Below are positions 1 through 8,895 of a DNA stretch of 16,997 bases, in pieces (position 1 is the first letter of the stretch; every line of letters begins with the position of its first letter). The DNA is taken from the NCBI GenBank assembly GCA_013694495.1, contig JACDCH010000117.1, forward strand, positions 1 through 16,997, read 5' to 3'. The stretch comes from Acidimicrobiia bacterium (GTDB lineage: Bacteria > Actinomycetota > Acidimicrobiia > Acidimicrobiales > JACDCH01). A program made the translations under genes and the position numbers. Under the pieces are notes generated by a model. The model saw nothing but the letters and a program-made list of their open reading frames with translations, had not been told where the DNA came from and ran no database searches.

Positions 1-328
1 CCCGCGCCCGCTCGGCCTGATCCCAGGGCACGTTCGCCCAGCGGTTCTGGGGCGCCGGCGGCGGTTTCGGGGGCGGTGTGCTCCCGTTCGCCCGGCCCCG
101 TGAGCGGCCGTTCGTCGCCGTGCGCGAGCCGTTCCGGGCCTTGACGTTGACGAGGGAGTAGGCCGCGTTGAGCTCGCTCATCAACCGAGCTGCCTCCTGC
201 CGGACGTTCTCCGGAGCGTCGTGGAACCGATCGGGGTGCAGGATCTGGGCCCGGGTCCTGTAGGCGGCGACGATGTCGAGCTGCGTGGCGCCCGGGGCCA
301 CGCCCAGGATGTCGTGCGGGGTCTGCAT
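1..328 (-). CDS. J-domain (DnaJ-like) protein, partial at the left edge
   Basis: The first 109 codons are present; the gene runs off the window. The N-terminal about 65 residues are a J domain: MQTPHDILGVAPGATQLDIV, then helix II and the diagnostic HPD tripeptide (H31-P32-D33, in LHPDRF), then helix III ending NAAYSLVN. After it comes a low-complexity linker rich in Arg, Gly, Asn and Pro. J domains stimulate the ATPase of Hsp70 partners. The ATG at 328 is preceded by AGAGGA at good spacing. It is the last visible gene of the hydrogenase operon, 22 bases after its upstream neighbour. A role as a co-chaperone in hydrogenase assembly is inference; it could equally be a generic J protein that happens to be co-transcribed. 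The C-terminal part, which would define the class, is not visible. Confidence 0.85.
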   Translation of the reverse strand, partial: MQTPHDILGVAPGATQLDIVAAYRTRAQILHPDRFHDAPENVRQEAARLMSELNAAYSLVNVKARNGSRTATNGRSRGRANGSTPPPKPPPAPQNRWANVPWDQAERAR

Positions 329-350
329 CTCGGTCCTCTACGTCCGAAAC

Positions 351-785
351 CTAGCTGGTTGCACCGTTCGCGTCGCCGTCACCGACCGCCGTCCGGCGCA
401 CTGCCGCGAACGCCGTCTCGAGGTCGGCGCCCCACAGATCCCACGAGGACAACCGCAGCCCCGCGAGCTGGAGGGCAACCGGAACGCCCCAGAGCGTGTC
501 TTCGTCGAGCATCCGGAGCCCGGCGGCGGCCAGCCCGGTCTCGGCCGCCCGGCGGTCGCCGGCGAGGTCGTCGGTGAGGTCGACACGAACGAGTACGGTG
601 CCCGGCTCGACCCGGATGGCGATCGTCTGGTCGCCGTCGGCGAGGAGGAGCGGGCCTTCGGCGTAGAACCGGTGGGAGTGGCCGGACCGCTCCCCCCGGA
701 CGAACGCGGCGATCACCGCCGGGTTGCCCTCCCGGGGCCCGGGCGGTTGCCCGAACGGTGGCCGCATGCCATGGTCGTCGATCAC
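351..785 (-). CDS. Unknown protein of the hydrogenase operon, 144 aa
   Basis: I do not recognise a family. The GTG start at 785 overlaps the stop of the upstream biotin-ligase-like gene as GTGA, which sets the start; an alternative ATG lies six codons later (MRPPFGQ). The protein is soluble, with no signal peptide or membrane segment. The N-terminus is Pro/Gly rich. The middle (about residues 24-75) looks like alternating beta strands (SHRFYAEGPLLLADGDQTIA and following). The second half is helical with a Trp-containing segment (SSWDLWGADLETAFAAVRR). There are no Cys residues, so it is unlikely to bind a cofactor through thiols. Tight coupling to the hydrogenase genes suggests an accessory or assembly role, which is inference only. 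Confidence 0.75.
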   Translation of the reverse strand: MIDDHGMRPPFGQPPGPREGNPAVIAAFVRGERSGHSHRFYAEGPLLLADGDQTIAIRVEPGTVLVRVDLTDDLAGDRRAAETGLAAAGLRMLDEDTLWGVPVALQLAGLRLSSWDLWGADLETAFAAVRRTAVGDGDANGATS

Positions 786-1537
786 GGCACCACCTCGAGC
801 GCTCGGAGCTGGTGGATGCCGATGCGCTCCACCATGCCCGTGGCCGATTCGAGCACGAGCCGCCCTTGGCGGTCGGCGGTCCGCACCACGCCGCGGCTCT
901 CGCCCTTGGGCAACAACGTGGCCTTCGCCCGGCTGCCGACGAGCGAGCATCGGGCCGAGTACAGCGCGGCAACGCCGCTGGCGTCCTCATCGAGGTCGGC
1001 TGCGGCAGCCACCATCGCTTCGAGCACCGAAGTCAGCAACCCCTCCGCCTGCCCGGTGAGGCCGAGGCGCCGGAGATCGAACCGCACGGTGACGACGGCA
1101 CTGCGGACCCGGCCCGGGCCGAGCTGCGACTCGGCCTTGACCATGGCGACGGGCTCGTTCGTGGCGATGTTCACGACCGCGTCCGGCCAGCACGTCGCCA
1201 GGTCGGGCGACGCCCCGGCCGCGACCGCACCCATGACCGCCGCCAGCCCGCCGGCGAGCCAGACCACGTCGGCTTCGTCCGCCGGGAGCACCGGTCGCAG
1301 GATCACGGAGACGGCGAGGGTGCTCTCAGCGGGCGTCGCCCACAGGCGCCCGTGCAGGCCACGGGCGCTCACCTCCCGTTCGACCACGACGGCCCCGTGA
1401 GCGGGGCCCTGGTCTGTCCGTGCCCACGCCAGGGCGAGGGCCTCGGCGGAGAGCCCCACCGGGAAGCGCCGGATCGGCGCCCCGGCAGGACCGACGCTCT
1501 CCACCCAGCCAGCCGCGCTCGGGCCGGGGATGGTCAT
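782..1537 (-). CDS. Biotin-protein-ligase-fold protein with altered catalytic motifs, 251 aa
   Basis: The layout is that of a BirA-type ligase without the N-terminal HTH: a central BPL/LplA/LipB catalytic domain (about residues 28-195) and a C-terminal SH3-like domain (about 198-250, GVVRTADRQGRLVLE). The biotin-binding loop, usually GRGRRGRxW, is ARGLHGRLW (residues 58-66), and the KWPND motif is CWPDA (116-120), so the conserved lysine is replaced by Cys. In known biotin ligases these two motifs bind biotinyl-AMP, so the protein is probably not a normal biotin ligase. It may bind another ligand or be a structural or assembly factor (inference). The ATG at 1537 overlaps the previous stop as ATGA. 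No carboxylase or biotin gene is nearby; all neighbours are hydrogenase genes. Weak homology to another acyl-ligase subfamily remains possible. Confidence 0.75.
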   Translation of the reverse strand: MTIPGPSAAGWVESVGPAGAPIRRFPVGLSAEALALAWARTDQGPAHGAVVVEREVSARGLHGRLWATPAESTLAVSVILRPVLPADEADVVWLAGGLAAVMGAVAAGASPDLATCWPDAVVNIATNEPVAMVKAESQLGPGRVRSAVVTVRFDLRRLGLTGQAEGLLTSVLEAMVAAAADLDEDASGVAALYSARCSLVGSRAKATLLPKGESRGVVRTADRQGRLVLESATGMVERIGIHQLRALEVVP

Positions 1538-1962
1538 CGAGTCACGCGGGGGAGGAGACGGTCCACCAGCCAACCGTCGTCGCACTGTGCCAGCTCGATC
1601 GTCCCGACCGGGAGGCCGGGGACCCCGATGGCGGCGGCGACCGGTGCGATGAGCGTGATCCGTTCGCGGTCGGGTTCGGCCGGGCCCGGCTCGACGTCGA
1701 ACTCCAACGCGTCGAGGTCGGTGCCCGCCAGATCGGCGCGTAGGCCGTTCAACAGATCGGTGAGGAACGTCTCCTCCTCGGTCCTCGTCGCCTGCGCGTC
1801 GCGCAGCCGGGCCGAGAGCGACTCGTCCATGCCGCGCCGGGTCGCCACCCGAAGGACAGCGCTTCGTCCCTCGCCGCTCAACAGCTCCCAGACCGTGCGG
1901 TGCTCGCCCCACGCGATGGCCCCCACGAACCGGCGGGCGATCTCGACGGCGCCGCCGGTCAC
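1534..1962 (-). CDS. Unknown protein of the hydrogenase operon, 142 aa
   Basis: The GTG start at 1962 overlaps the stop of the TPR gene as GTGA, and the C-terminal stop overlaps the next start as ATGA, so both ends are fixed by coupling. The first half is helical with conserved-looking aromatic positions (VEIARRFVGAIAWGEHRTVW), followed by a charged helical stretch (ATRTEEETFLTDLLNGLRAD). The second half is predicted beta (DLDALEFDVEP, ERITLIAPV, VGTIELAQCDDGWLVDRLLP). The overall pattern, a helical start followed by a short curved sheet ending in a Trp-containing strand, resembles small NTF2/SnoaL-like folds, but I see no motif that proves this. No signal peptide or membrane segment. Function unknown; a role in hydrogenase maturation is suggested only by operon position. 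Confidence 0.75.
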   Translation of the reverse strand: MTGGAVEIARRFVGAIAWGEHRTVWELLSGEGRSAVLRVATRRGMDESLSARLRDAQATRTEEETFLTDLLNGLRADLAGTDLDALEFDVEPGPAEPDRERITLIAPVAAAIGVPGLPVGTIELAQCDDGWLVDRLLPRVTR

Positions 1963-3293
1963 GGCCGCTCGAACCCGAGCGACGCCAGATGGTCGCGAAC
2001 AAGGATGCGCTGGGACAGCCCGAGGGCGTCGCCGACCGCGAGATCCAGGGCGACGTCGGCCTCCGAACGGGCATCGTCGGGCAGACTCCGGTGGGCACTG
2101 ACGCGGACCGCGAGCGCCGATTCCAAGCCCTCGTTGGGCAGCTCCATGAGCACGCCGATCTCTGCCTCCACGTAGAGGCGCAGCGCGGCGCCGTCGAGCA
2201 TCGTCGATGCCCGAGCCAGCTCGGCGAGCGCCTTCTCCCTCGCCATGTCCGGAAGGCTTACCAGTCGGGACAGCCGCTCGCGTAGCAGCGAGCGGCGCTC
2301 GTCGGGGGTGGCCTCGGCCACGAGCGAGACGAACTGGAAGGGGCGTGATCCGACGAAGCCTCGCTCGCGCAACGCGGCCTCCACCTCCTCGAGGCCCGCA
2401 TGGGCGTGTCGCCACGCGTCGCCGTGCAGCCGGGGGTCGAGTAGCGCGAGCGTCTCCTCGAAGCAGGCGAGGGCGTGTCGAAGGCCGACGCCGTCGCCGG
2501 TGGCCGCCAGGGCACGGCCGAGGTTGTGCTTGGCCAGCGCGTGCTGGAAGGGGAAGTCGGACCGGGCGAACACCTGCAGGGATGCCTCGAACGCGCTGAT
2601 CGACTCGTGGAGCAGCTGCTCCCGCCACTCGGGGACGAGCGCCGAGAGCGCCATCGCCGCGACCCCGTTGCTGTGGTCGAGCATGGCATGGTGGTACGGC
2701 GCGTCGTCGGATCCTGCGCTCGCCCGGGCGAGGTCGTAGTCGCCCAGCGCGGCCTCGAGCGCCTCCTTCGTACCGAGGCTCGCCTGCGCGAGCCCGCGGT
2801 TGTGCAGCGTCGCCGCTCGGCCCCGCCGGCCCTCCGCGCTGGCCTCGTCGAACAGCGGCAACGCCGAGTCGAACGCGGTGAGGGCCGCGGCGGTGTCGCC
2901 CTGCTCCGAGCACACGAGGCCGAGGTTGTTCAGCGCCGCAGCCAGCTCCTCGTCGCGGTTGCGTCCGCGGAAGACCTCGGTGGCTCGTTCGAACAGCTCC
3001 CGCGCCTTGCCGGCCCGGCCCAGCCCGCGATGGGCGGCGCCTGCGGCGTTCAGGACGCGAGCGTGCTCGACGGGATCGAAGCGCGGATCGAAGACGGCAA
3101 GGGCGACGTCGTAGCTGGCCAGAGCCCTCCGCAGGTTCTCCCGAGGATCGCCGGCCGGCGACTCGGCGCGGGCCAGCCCGATCCGGTAGGCGAGCGCGGC
3201 GTGCTCGTACGGACGCGATCCCCGGGGGGTGCCCGCCAGCCTGGCTTCGAGGGCCGCGATGGCCTGCTGGTGTCCCCCGCCGGCCGCGCTCAT
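1959..3293 (-). CDS. TPR-repeat protein of the hydrogenase operon, 444 aa
   Basis: The N-terminal three quarters (about residues 10-310) are helix-turn-helix repeats of TPR type, for example AAALNNLGLVCSEQGDTAAA followed by LTAFDSALPLFDEA, and ALAKHNLGRALAAT followed by HALACFEETLALLDP. About seven repeats can be made out, some irregular. The last 130 residues are helical without clear repeats and end DHLASLGFERP. TPR arrays bind other proteins, so an assembly scaffold for the hydrogenase or its accessory factors is likely; the partner cannot be told from the sequence. The ATG at 3293 overlaps the stop of the maturation protease gene as ATGA. There is no signal peptide, so it should act in the cytoplasm. 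Confidence 0.85.
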   Translation of the reverse strand: MSAAGGGHQQAIAALEARLAGTPRGSRPYEHAALAYRIGLARAESPAGDPRENLRRALASYDVALAVFDPRFDPVEHARVLNAAGAAHRGLGRAGKARELFERATEVFRGRNRDEELAAALNNLGLVCSEQGDTAAALTAFDSALPLFDEASAEGRRGRAATLHNRGLAQASLGTKEALEAALGDYDLARASAGSDDAPYHHAMLDHSNGVAAMALSALVPEWREQLLHESISAFEASLQVFARSDFPFQHALAKHNLGRALAATGDGVGLRHALACFEETLALLDPRLHGDAWRHAHAGLEEVEAALRERGFVGSRPFQFVSLVAEATPDERRSLLRERLSRLVSLPDMAREKALAELARASTMLDGAALRLYVEAEIGVLMELPNEGLESALAVRVSAHRSLPDDARSEADVALDLAVGDALGLSQRILVRDHLASLGFERP

Positions 3294-3796
3294 GGGCGCA
3301 CCGGCGGCACGGCGGCCGCGAGCTCCTCGAGCTCCCGGATGATCTCCGCGAGCGCGACCTCGACGGCGGCCTCGACCGCGGGCGTGAGTCCCTGGCCCAC
3401 GGCGTCGGGATCCGTCGGCTGGCACCCGACGAGGAGGACCTTGGGCGGGAGCACCCCCAGCGCACGGGCGAGCATGAGCGCCCGCCCCGGGGTGGCGAGG
3501 TGCATGTCGGCGAGCAGGTCGTGGCGCGCCTCGAGGGAGAGCGCCTCGACGTCGACGATGTCCGGTTCGATCAGGAGCACGGTCCCCGGCGCCCGCCCCC
3601 GGTCGACGGCGTCGACGACGAACACGGCGTCCCACCCGTCCTGGAGCTCCTGGACGAGCGCGATCCCGGCGATGCCCGTCTCGACGACGGTGACGCCGGC
3701 GGGGAGCGTCATCGCCGCCAACCGGCGGGCCACCTCGACCCCGAAGCCGTCGTCGCCGCGCAGGACGTTGCCGACGCCGGCGACGAGGATCCTCAT
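3290..3796 (-). CDS. Hydrogenase maturation endopeptidase, M52 (HyaD/HybD/HupD type), 168 aa
   Basis: M52 proteases remove the C-terminal tail of the [NiFe] large subunit after nickel has been inserted. The N-terminal motif GVGNVLRGDDGFG is present, with D16 where HybD has the nickel-sensing Glu16; D62 in VDAVDRG and H99 in DMHLATPG correspond to the other two metal ligands (Asp62 and His93 of HybD). The length is typical of the family. The ATG at 3796 overlaps the stop of the upstream gene as ATGA. Its substrate in this locus is most likely HhyL, whose tail after DPCMPCTTH is intact. It is the more canonical of two M52-like proteins in the operon, and so the better candidate for the active protease. 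Confidence 0.92.
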   Translation of the reverse strand: MRILVAGVGNVLRGDDGFGVEVARRLAAMTLPAGVTVVETGIAGIALVQELQDGWDAVFVVDAVDRGRAPGTVLLIEPDIVDVEALSLEARHDLLADMHLATPGRALMLARALGVLPPKVLLVGCQPTDPDAVGQGLTPAVEAAVEVALAEIIRELEELAAAVPPVRP

Positions 3797-4344
3797 CGGC
3801 CCGCGGTGGGAACGGCGACCTCCACCGCTCGCATCGCGTAGCCGGTGACGACCCACCAGGCCAGGTAGTCGGCGGTCTCGGGCCACGCCTCGTCGTCGAT
3901 CTCGTCGCGCAAGTGGTCGAGGCGCCGGTCCACCTCGGACGCGACGATCCGTTCGAGGGCGTCGATCGTCCGATCGGCTGGCCCGAGGAGGAACCGATCA
4001 GCAGTGCCGGCCCGCAGGTCGGCGGCTGCTCGGGCGACGAGTGGTCGCAGCTGCTCGAGGTGTTGCGCCGCCCGATCCGTGGAGGCCGATGCCGGAAAGG
4101 CAGGGACGGCAGCCTCCTCAACCCCAGCATCCGCCTCCTCGACCCGCCGGACGCAGTAGCCGTTGAGGAAGGCGATGCTGGCCCAGACGGCGATCTCGGG
4201 CATCGGCTGCGACTCGGTCTCCTCGACGACGAAGGCGTCCATGTACCGCCGTGCCGTCGCCGTCAGCGGGTGCGCCTGGGCGAGCGCCCTGGCCCGGTAC
4301 GCCAGGTCCTGGCCCGACTCGTGGCCGCCCGGCGCTTCCTTCAT
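3793..4344 (-). CDS. Unknown helical protein of the hydrogenase operon, 183 aa
   Basis: No family recognised. It is mostly alpha-helical with no signal peptide. Two stretches look alike: residues 54-69 (WASIAFLNGYCVRRVE) and residues 163-174 (WWVVTGYAMRAVE); both carry W, then GY, then an Arg and VE, which suggests an internal duplication of a helical hairpin separated by a charged linker. The segments are hydrophobic but too short and too interrupted for clear membrane helices. One Cys (C64) only. The ATG at 4344 overlaps the NifU-like gene as ATGA, and the stop overlaps the protease start as ATGA. By position it may be an assembly factor or a subunit partner of the hydrogenase; this is inference. 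I considered the quinone-delivery subunit of Huc but see no sequence reason to assign it. Confidence 0.78.
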   Translation of the reverse strand: MKEAPGGHESGQDLAYRARALAQAHPLTATARRYMDAFVVEETESQPMPEIAVWASIAFLNGYCVRRVEEADAGVEEAAVPAFPASASTDRAAQHLEQLRPLVARAAADLRAGTADRFLLGPADRTIDALERIVASEVDRRLDHLRDEIDDEAWPETADYLAWWVVTGYAMRAVEVAVPTAGR

Positions 4345-4991
4345 GACTGCTCGTGACCGCGGATCTGAAGGAGCGGCGGTTCGGGGACGGGGATGGGGGC
4401 CGGCCGGTGGGCACCCTCGGGCACCGTCACGCACTCGAGCGCGGCCTTCTCGGCGTCGATGGCGGCGGCCGGCTCGACCAGCTCGAGCCGGCGGAAGTTG
4501 CCCCAGCCGTCCCTGAGCGCCACCTCGACGCCGTAGGTCAGCGTGTCCTGGGAGCTCGGGCACCCGTCGCAGGTGCCCTTCATCCGCACCCTGACGACGC
4601 CGTCGGTGATGTCCTCGACCTCGATCGAACCGCCGTGGGACTCGACGAGCGGGCGGACGCTCTCGAGTGCAGCAGCGACGGCGGCCTCGGCCTCGGCGGC
4701 AGCTTCGGCGTCCTCGCCGAGGCCGTACGCCGCGAGCAGCGTCCCCACCACCTCGTCCTGCCCGACCGATTCGAGGAAGATCTCGCCCCGCCACGAGCGG
4801 ATCATCTCGACCAGCCGGCCGAGCCCATCGCGATGGAAGGCGTCGACCCAGTCGAGGAGCTCGGTGACCTGCTCGCTCACCTCGCGGTCGGGATGAGCCG
4901 TGAGCGCTTCGGCCAGGCTGGCGATCCGCTCGAGCGCCTCGCCGTAGGGCAGGAGGTCGTCGTCATCGCCCACTGGTTCGCCCCGTCGCAT
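4341..4991 (-). CDS. NifU-like Fe-S scaffold protein with an extra N-terminal helical domain, 216 aa
   Basis: The C-terminal half (about residues 101-170) is a NifU C-terminal (Nfu) domain: helix AVAAALESVRPLVESHGG, strands IEVEDI and VVRVRMKG, then the cluster motif C141-D-G-C144 followed by PSSQDTL. Nfu domains hold a labile [4Fe-4S] cluster at a dimer interface through this CxxC and hand it on. The N-terminal 90 residues are a separate helical domain (LLDWVDAFHRDGLGRLVEMI) not found in simple Nfu proteins, and a Pro-rich tail follows the domain. Cluster delivery to HhyS is the natural role in this operon (inference). The ATG at 4991 overlaps the upstream gene by 29 bases; a GTG at 4973 in frame is an alternative start with a weak GGGGCG upstream. 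Confidence 0.88.
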   Translation of the reverse strand: MRRGEPVGDDDDLLPYGEALERIASLAEALTAHPDREVSEQVTELLDWVDAFHRDGLGRLVEMIRSWRGEIFLESVGQDEVVGTLLAAYGLGEDAEAAAEAEAAVAAALESVRPLVESHGGSIEVEDITDGVVRVRMKGTCDGCPSSQDTLTYGVEVALRDGWGNFRRLELVEPAAAIDAEKAALECVTVPEGAHRPAPIPVPEPPLLQIRGHEQS

Positions 4992-5598
4992 CCACCGGCG
5001 CGGCGGGCACGGCCGGAGCCGCGCCGACCTCGTCGCGGATCATGGCCAGCACGGCCTCGACCGACGCCTCGACGGGGTCGCTGAAGCCGAGGCCGAAGGT
5101 GTCGTCGCCGGGCTCGACCTCGATGACGATCGTGTCCTCCGGGAACGCGCCCCAGTAGCGCACCACGGCCAAGGTGTGGTCGAGGTCGATGATCCCACCG
5201 ATCGCCTCGGTCAGCCGTTCGTGGACCTCGATGTCGTCCGGAGGCTCGAGGTCGAGGCGGTAGCGGCGGATCGTGCCCGGTTCGTCGAGCTTCCGCGGCA
5301 TCGCCCCCACCAGGATCACCTTGACGGGCTCGAGCTCCTGGAGCAGATGGAGCACGCGGTGGGCGGCGTAGGACAGGTCCTCGACCACCACGTTCGGCGG
5401 CCACGTGAGCGACTCGATGCGGCGTACGAACTGCGTGCCGAAATCGAGATCCCGCAGCCAGGGCAGTCCGATGCCGCCGACGAGGACGCATCCTGAACGA
5501 GCGCCGTCGGACCTCGCCTCGCGTGTCAGCCGGCGCAGGGAGTCAGGCGGCAGGAGCTCGCCGCCCCCACCTTCGCTCTCGTCCGGTGGCCCGCTCAC
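4963..5598 (-). CDS. Divergent M52-type hydrogenase maturation-protease homologue, 211 aa
   Basis: After a Gly/Glu-rich N-terminal tail (about 35 residues) the protein follows the M52 fold: CVLVGGIGLPWLRDLDFG replaces the usual GNxLxxDDGxG, V-V-E-D74-L-S carries the second acidic position, and H141-TLAVVRYWGAFPEDT followed by IVIEVEP matches the His strand-helix region. Thus all three metal positions can be matched (D52, D74, H141), but the glycine-asparagine signature is lost. It may be a protease specialised for group 1h large subunits, or an inactive chaperone that checks nickel loading. It follows hhyL directly: the GTG at 5598 gives a GTGA overlap with the hhyL stop, and an ATG at 5610 in frame is the alternative. 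No ribosome site favours either strongly. C-terminus is Ala/Pro rich. Confidence 0.78.
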   Translation of the reverse strand: MSGPPDESEGGGGELLPPDSLRRLTREARSDGARSGCVLVGGIGLPWLRDLDFGTQFVRRIESLTWPPNVVVEDLSYAAHRVLHLLQELEPVKVILVGAMPRKLDEPGTIRRYRLDLEPPDDIEVHERLTEAIGGIIDLDHTLAVVRYWGAFPEDTIVIEVEPGDDTFGLGFSDPVEASVEAVLAMIRDEVGAAPAVPAAPVDATGRTSGR

Positions 5599-7460
5599 TC
5601 CAGGGTGCATCCGCAGGAGTTGACCTCGCGCACGATGACACCGTTGCCCGTGTCCATGTGCGTGGTGCACGGCATGCAGGGGTCGAAGCTACGGATGGCG
5701 CGGAGGACGTCGATCCCTTTGACGTCGTCGTCGCGGACGCTCTCGAGGATCGGGGTGTCGACGATGGCCTGCTCGTAGGGGCCGGGCTGGCCGAACGGGT
5801 CGAGCGGGGCGGCGTTGAGGGTCGAGGGCGTCGTGATCTGGTAGTTGATGATCTTGCCCTTGTCGATCTCGAGGTGGTGGACCAGCCACCCGCGGCCGGC
5901 CTCCCAGAACCCGGCTGCCACCCGGTGGTCCTTGGGCACCTTGTAGGGGGTGCTCACCGCGGTCTCCCCCGCCCGCCAGTAGTCGAAGGCCTTGAGGAGG
6001 CTGTTCATCCCGATCGAGGCCGTGAACGCCATAGCGTAGGCGCGCCCTCGGTTGCGCTCGAGCGCGTTGAGGGTGCGCGGCACCGGCCAGAACAGCTCCG
6101 TCTCGGGCAGCTCGTGGCGGGGCATGATCATGCGCAGCCCGTCGCCCGTCGCGTGGAGGAACGGGTTCTCGGGCGTCTGAGCGGCCAGGGCGGTCGTCCA
6201 CATCCGGCCATAGGTACCGGTCTCGACGACCTGGCGGTCCCAGCGCGGAGACGTGTCCCACGTGTACTTGTCCTTGAAGTTCTTGCCCTCCGGCTTCGGG
6301 ATCGTGGTCTTGTTCCACGGGTGGTTCGGCGAGATGGGGTTGCCGAGCGGGTCGGCCGTGAACGGCACCGGGCTCGTCGTCCAGTCCTCGTAGTACGAGT
6401 GGCTGACGAACTCCTCGAAGCCGATGTTGATGTCGGTGAGGTTCGTGGTCACGAGCTTGCCGTCGATGATGATCCCGGGCTTCGCCCAGCGGGCGTTTCC
6501 CCAGGTGTTGCAGTTGGCGTAGGTGGCGTCGTACACCGTCGAGTCGTCCCAGATGCCGGTCTGGGCCAGGTTCGTGGGGCGGGCGCCGACCTGCTCGTAG
6601 GCCGGGTTGGCCTCGAGGAAGAAGTCGCAGATGTCGTCCCAGATGCGGCAGATCTGCTTGCAGAAGTCGAAGATCTTCCCGAGCTGCGTGTAGTACTCGT
6701 TGAACGACGAGGTCGAGATCGTCGTGGACATGCCGCCCGGGACGATGGTCGACGGGTGCGGGTACTTGCCGTACATGAGCATGCACATGATCCGCCCGAC
6801 CCGGGTCCACTCGAGCGCCTCGAGGTAGATCTTCCCGGTCAAGGGGTTCAAGGCATCCATGATGTCCTTGATCGTGCGGTACCCGTGGATGTCACCGTGG
6901 GGGGCGAGGGTGCTCTCGGCCCGAACCACCAGCTCCGGGTTGGTGACCGACACGATCGACGTCGAGTAGTCCGGACCGGCGAGCAGGCCGAGGTGCAGGG
7001 GGTGGTCGTAGAACATCTCGCCGACCTCGCCCAGGTTCCGCACCTCGACGCCGAGCGGCGGGGGACAGATCCCGAACGCCTGCTCGATGGCGAGGGCCGC
7101 GACGGTGGCGTGGACGCCGCCGCACACCCCGCAGGCCCGCGAGCTGATGTCGATGGCGTCGCGCGGGTCGCGGCCCTTGAGGATGATCTCGTAACCGCGG
7201 AACAACATCGCCTGCGAATGGGCTTCGACCGCCCGGCGGTTCTCGAGGTCGAGGACGACGTGCACCGCCAGCGCCCCCGCGACCCGCGTCACCGGGTCGA
7301 TGTTCCAGTCGCGCAGCTTCGGGGGCGCCGTCATGACGGAGCCGCCCGAGATGCGCGGGCGGGCGCCGACCTCCGCGAAGGCGAAGGGGTTGGTCGCGCC
7401 CTCGAGCAAACGAGCCTTGCCGTCCTGGCCGATCTCGATCGGCAGGTTCTTGAAGCACAT
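5595..7460 (-). CDS. hhyL: [NiFe]-hydrogenase large subunit, group 1h (HhyL), 621 aa
   Basis: Carries the Ni-Fe active site that splits H2. The L1 motif is R108-A-C110-G-V-C113-GGVH; the L2 motif is D593-P-C595-M-P-C598-T-T-H601. These four Cys bind nickel and iron. After H601 a 20-residue tail (MDTGNGVIVREVNSCGCTLE) remains, the expected substrate of an M52 protease. The length and the N-terminus MCFKNLPIEI fit actinobacterial high-affinity enzymes rather than the Tat-dependent group 1 uptake enzymes. The ATG at 7460 is chosen because the family homology begins there and AGAGGA lies nine bases upstream; upstream in-frame sequence is low-complexity. It lies 58 bases after hhyS. The enzyme is expected to feed electrons from trace H2 to the respiratory chain. 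Confidence 0.97.
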   Translation of the reverse strand: MCFKNLPIEIGQDGKARLLEGATNPFAFAEVGARPRISGGSVMTAPPKLRDWNIDPVTRVAGALAVHVVLDLENRRAVEAHSQAMLFRGYEIILKGRDPRDAIDISSRACGVCGGVHATVAALAIEQAFGICPPPLGVEVRNLGEVGEMFYDHPLHLGLLAGPDYSTSIVSVTNPELVVRAESTLAPHGDIHGYRTIKDIMDALNPLTGKIYLEALEWTRVGRIMCMLMYGKYPHPSTIVPGGMSTTISTSSFNEYYTQLGKIFDFCKQICRIWDDICDFFLEANPAYEQVGARPTNLAQTGIWDDSTVYDATYANCNTWGNARWAKPGIIIDGKLVTTNLTDINIGFEEFVSHSYYEDWTTSPVPFTADPLGNPISPNHPWNKTTIPKPEGKNFKDKYTWDTSPRWDRQVVETGTYGRMWTTALAAQTPENPFLHATGDGLRMIMPRHELPETELFWPVPRTLNALERNRGRAYAMAFTASIGMNSLLKAFDYWRAGETAVSTPYKVPKDHRVAAGFWEAGRGWLVHHLEIDKGKIINYQITTPSTLNAAPLDPFGQPGPYEQAIVDTPILESVRDDDVKGIDVLRAIRSFDPCMPCTTHMDTGNGVIVREVNSCGCTLE

Positions 7461-7501
7461 GCGGGTGGTTCCTCTCGCATTGGTGCACCGGTTCGCCCGC
7501 T

Positions 7502-7513
7502 GGCGCCGGCGCC
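7502..7513. repeat. 12-base GC palindrome between hhyS and hhyL
   Basis: GGCGCCGGCGCC is a perfect palindrome lying just after the hhyS stop codon in the 58-base spacer before hhyL. In RNA it could form a short GC hairpin that tunes the relative output of the two subunits. In DNA of this GC content such words also arise by chance, so no function is claimed. Confidence 0.35.
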
Positions 7514-7518
7514 CCCGA

Positions 7519-8895
<1,377 letters not shown>

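Noticed and set aside
273..2101. Long plus-strand open frames across the left part of the hydrogenase operon
   Set aside because: They are antisense shadows of minus-strand genes in very high-GC DNA; their translations are Arg/Pro/Ala rich without domains, while the minus strand has coupled starts and recognisable proteins.
3793..4344. Assignment of the 183-residue protein as the Huc quinone-delivery subunit
   Set aside because: Only position and helical character support it; I can point to no sequence feature specific to that subunit.
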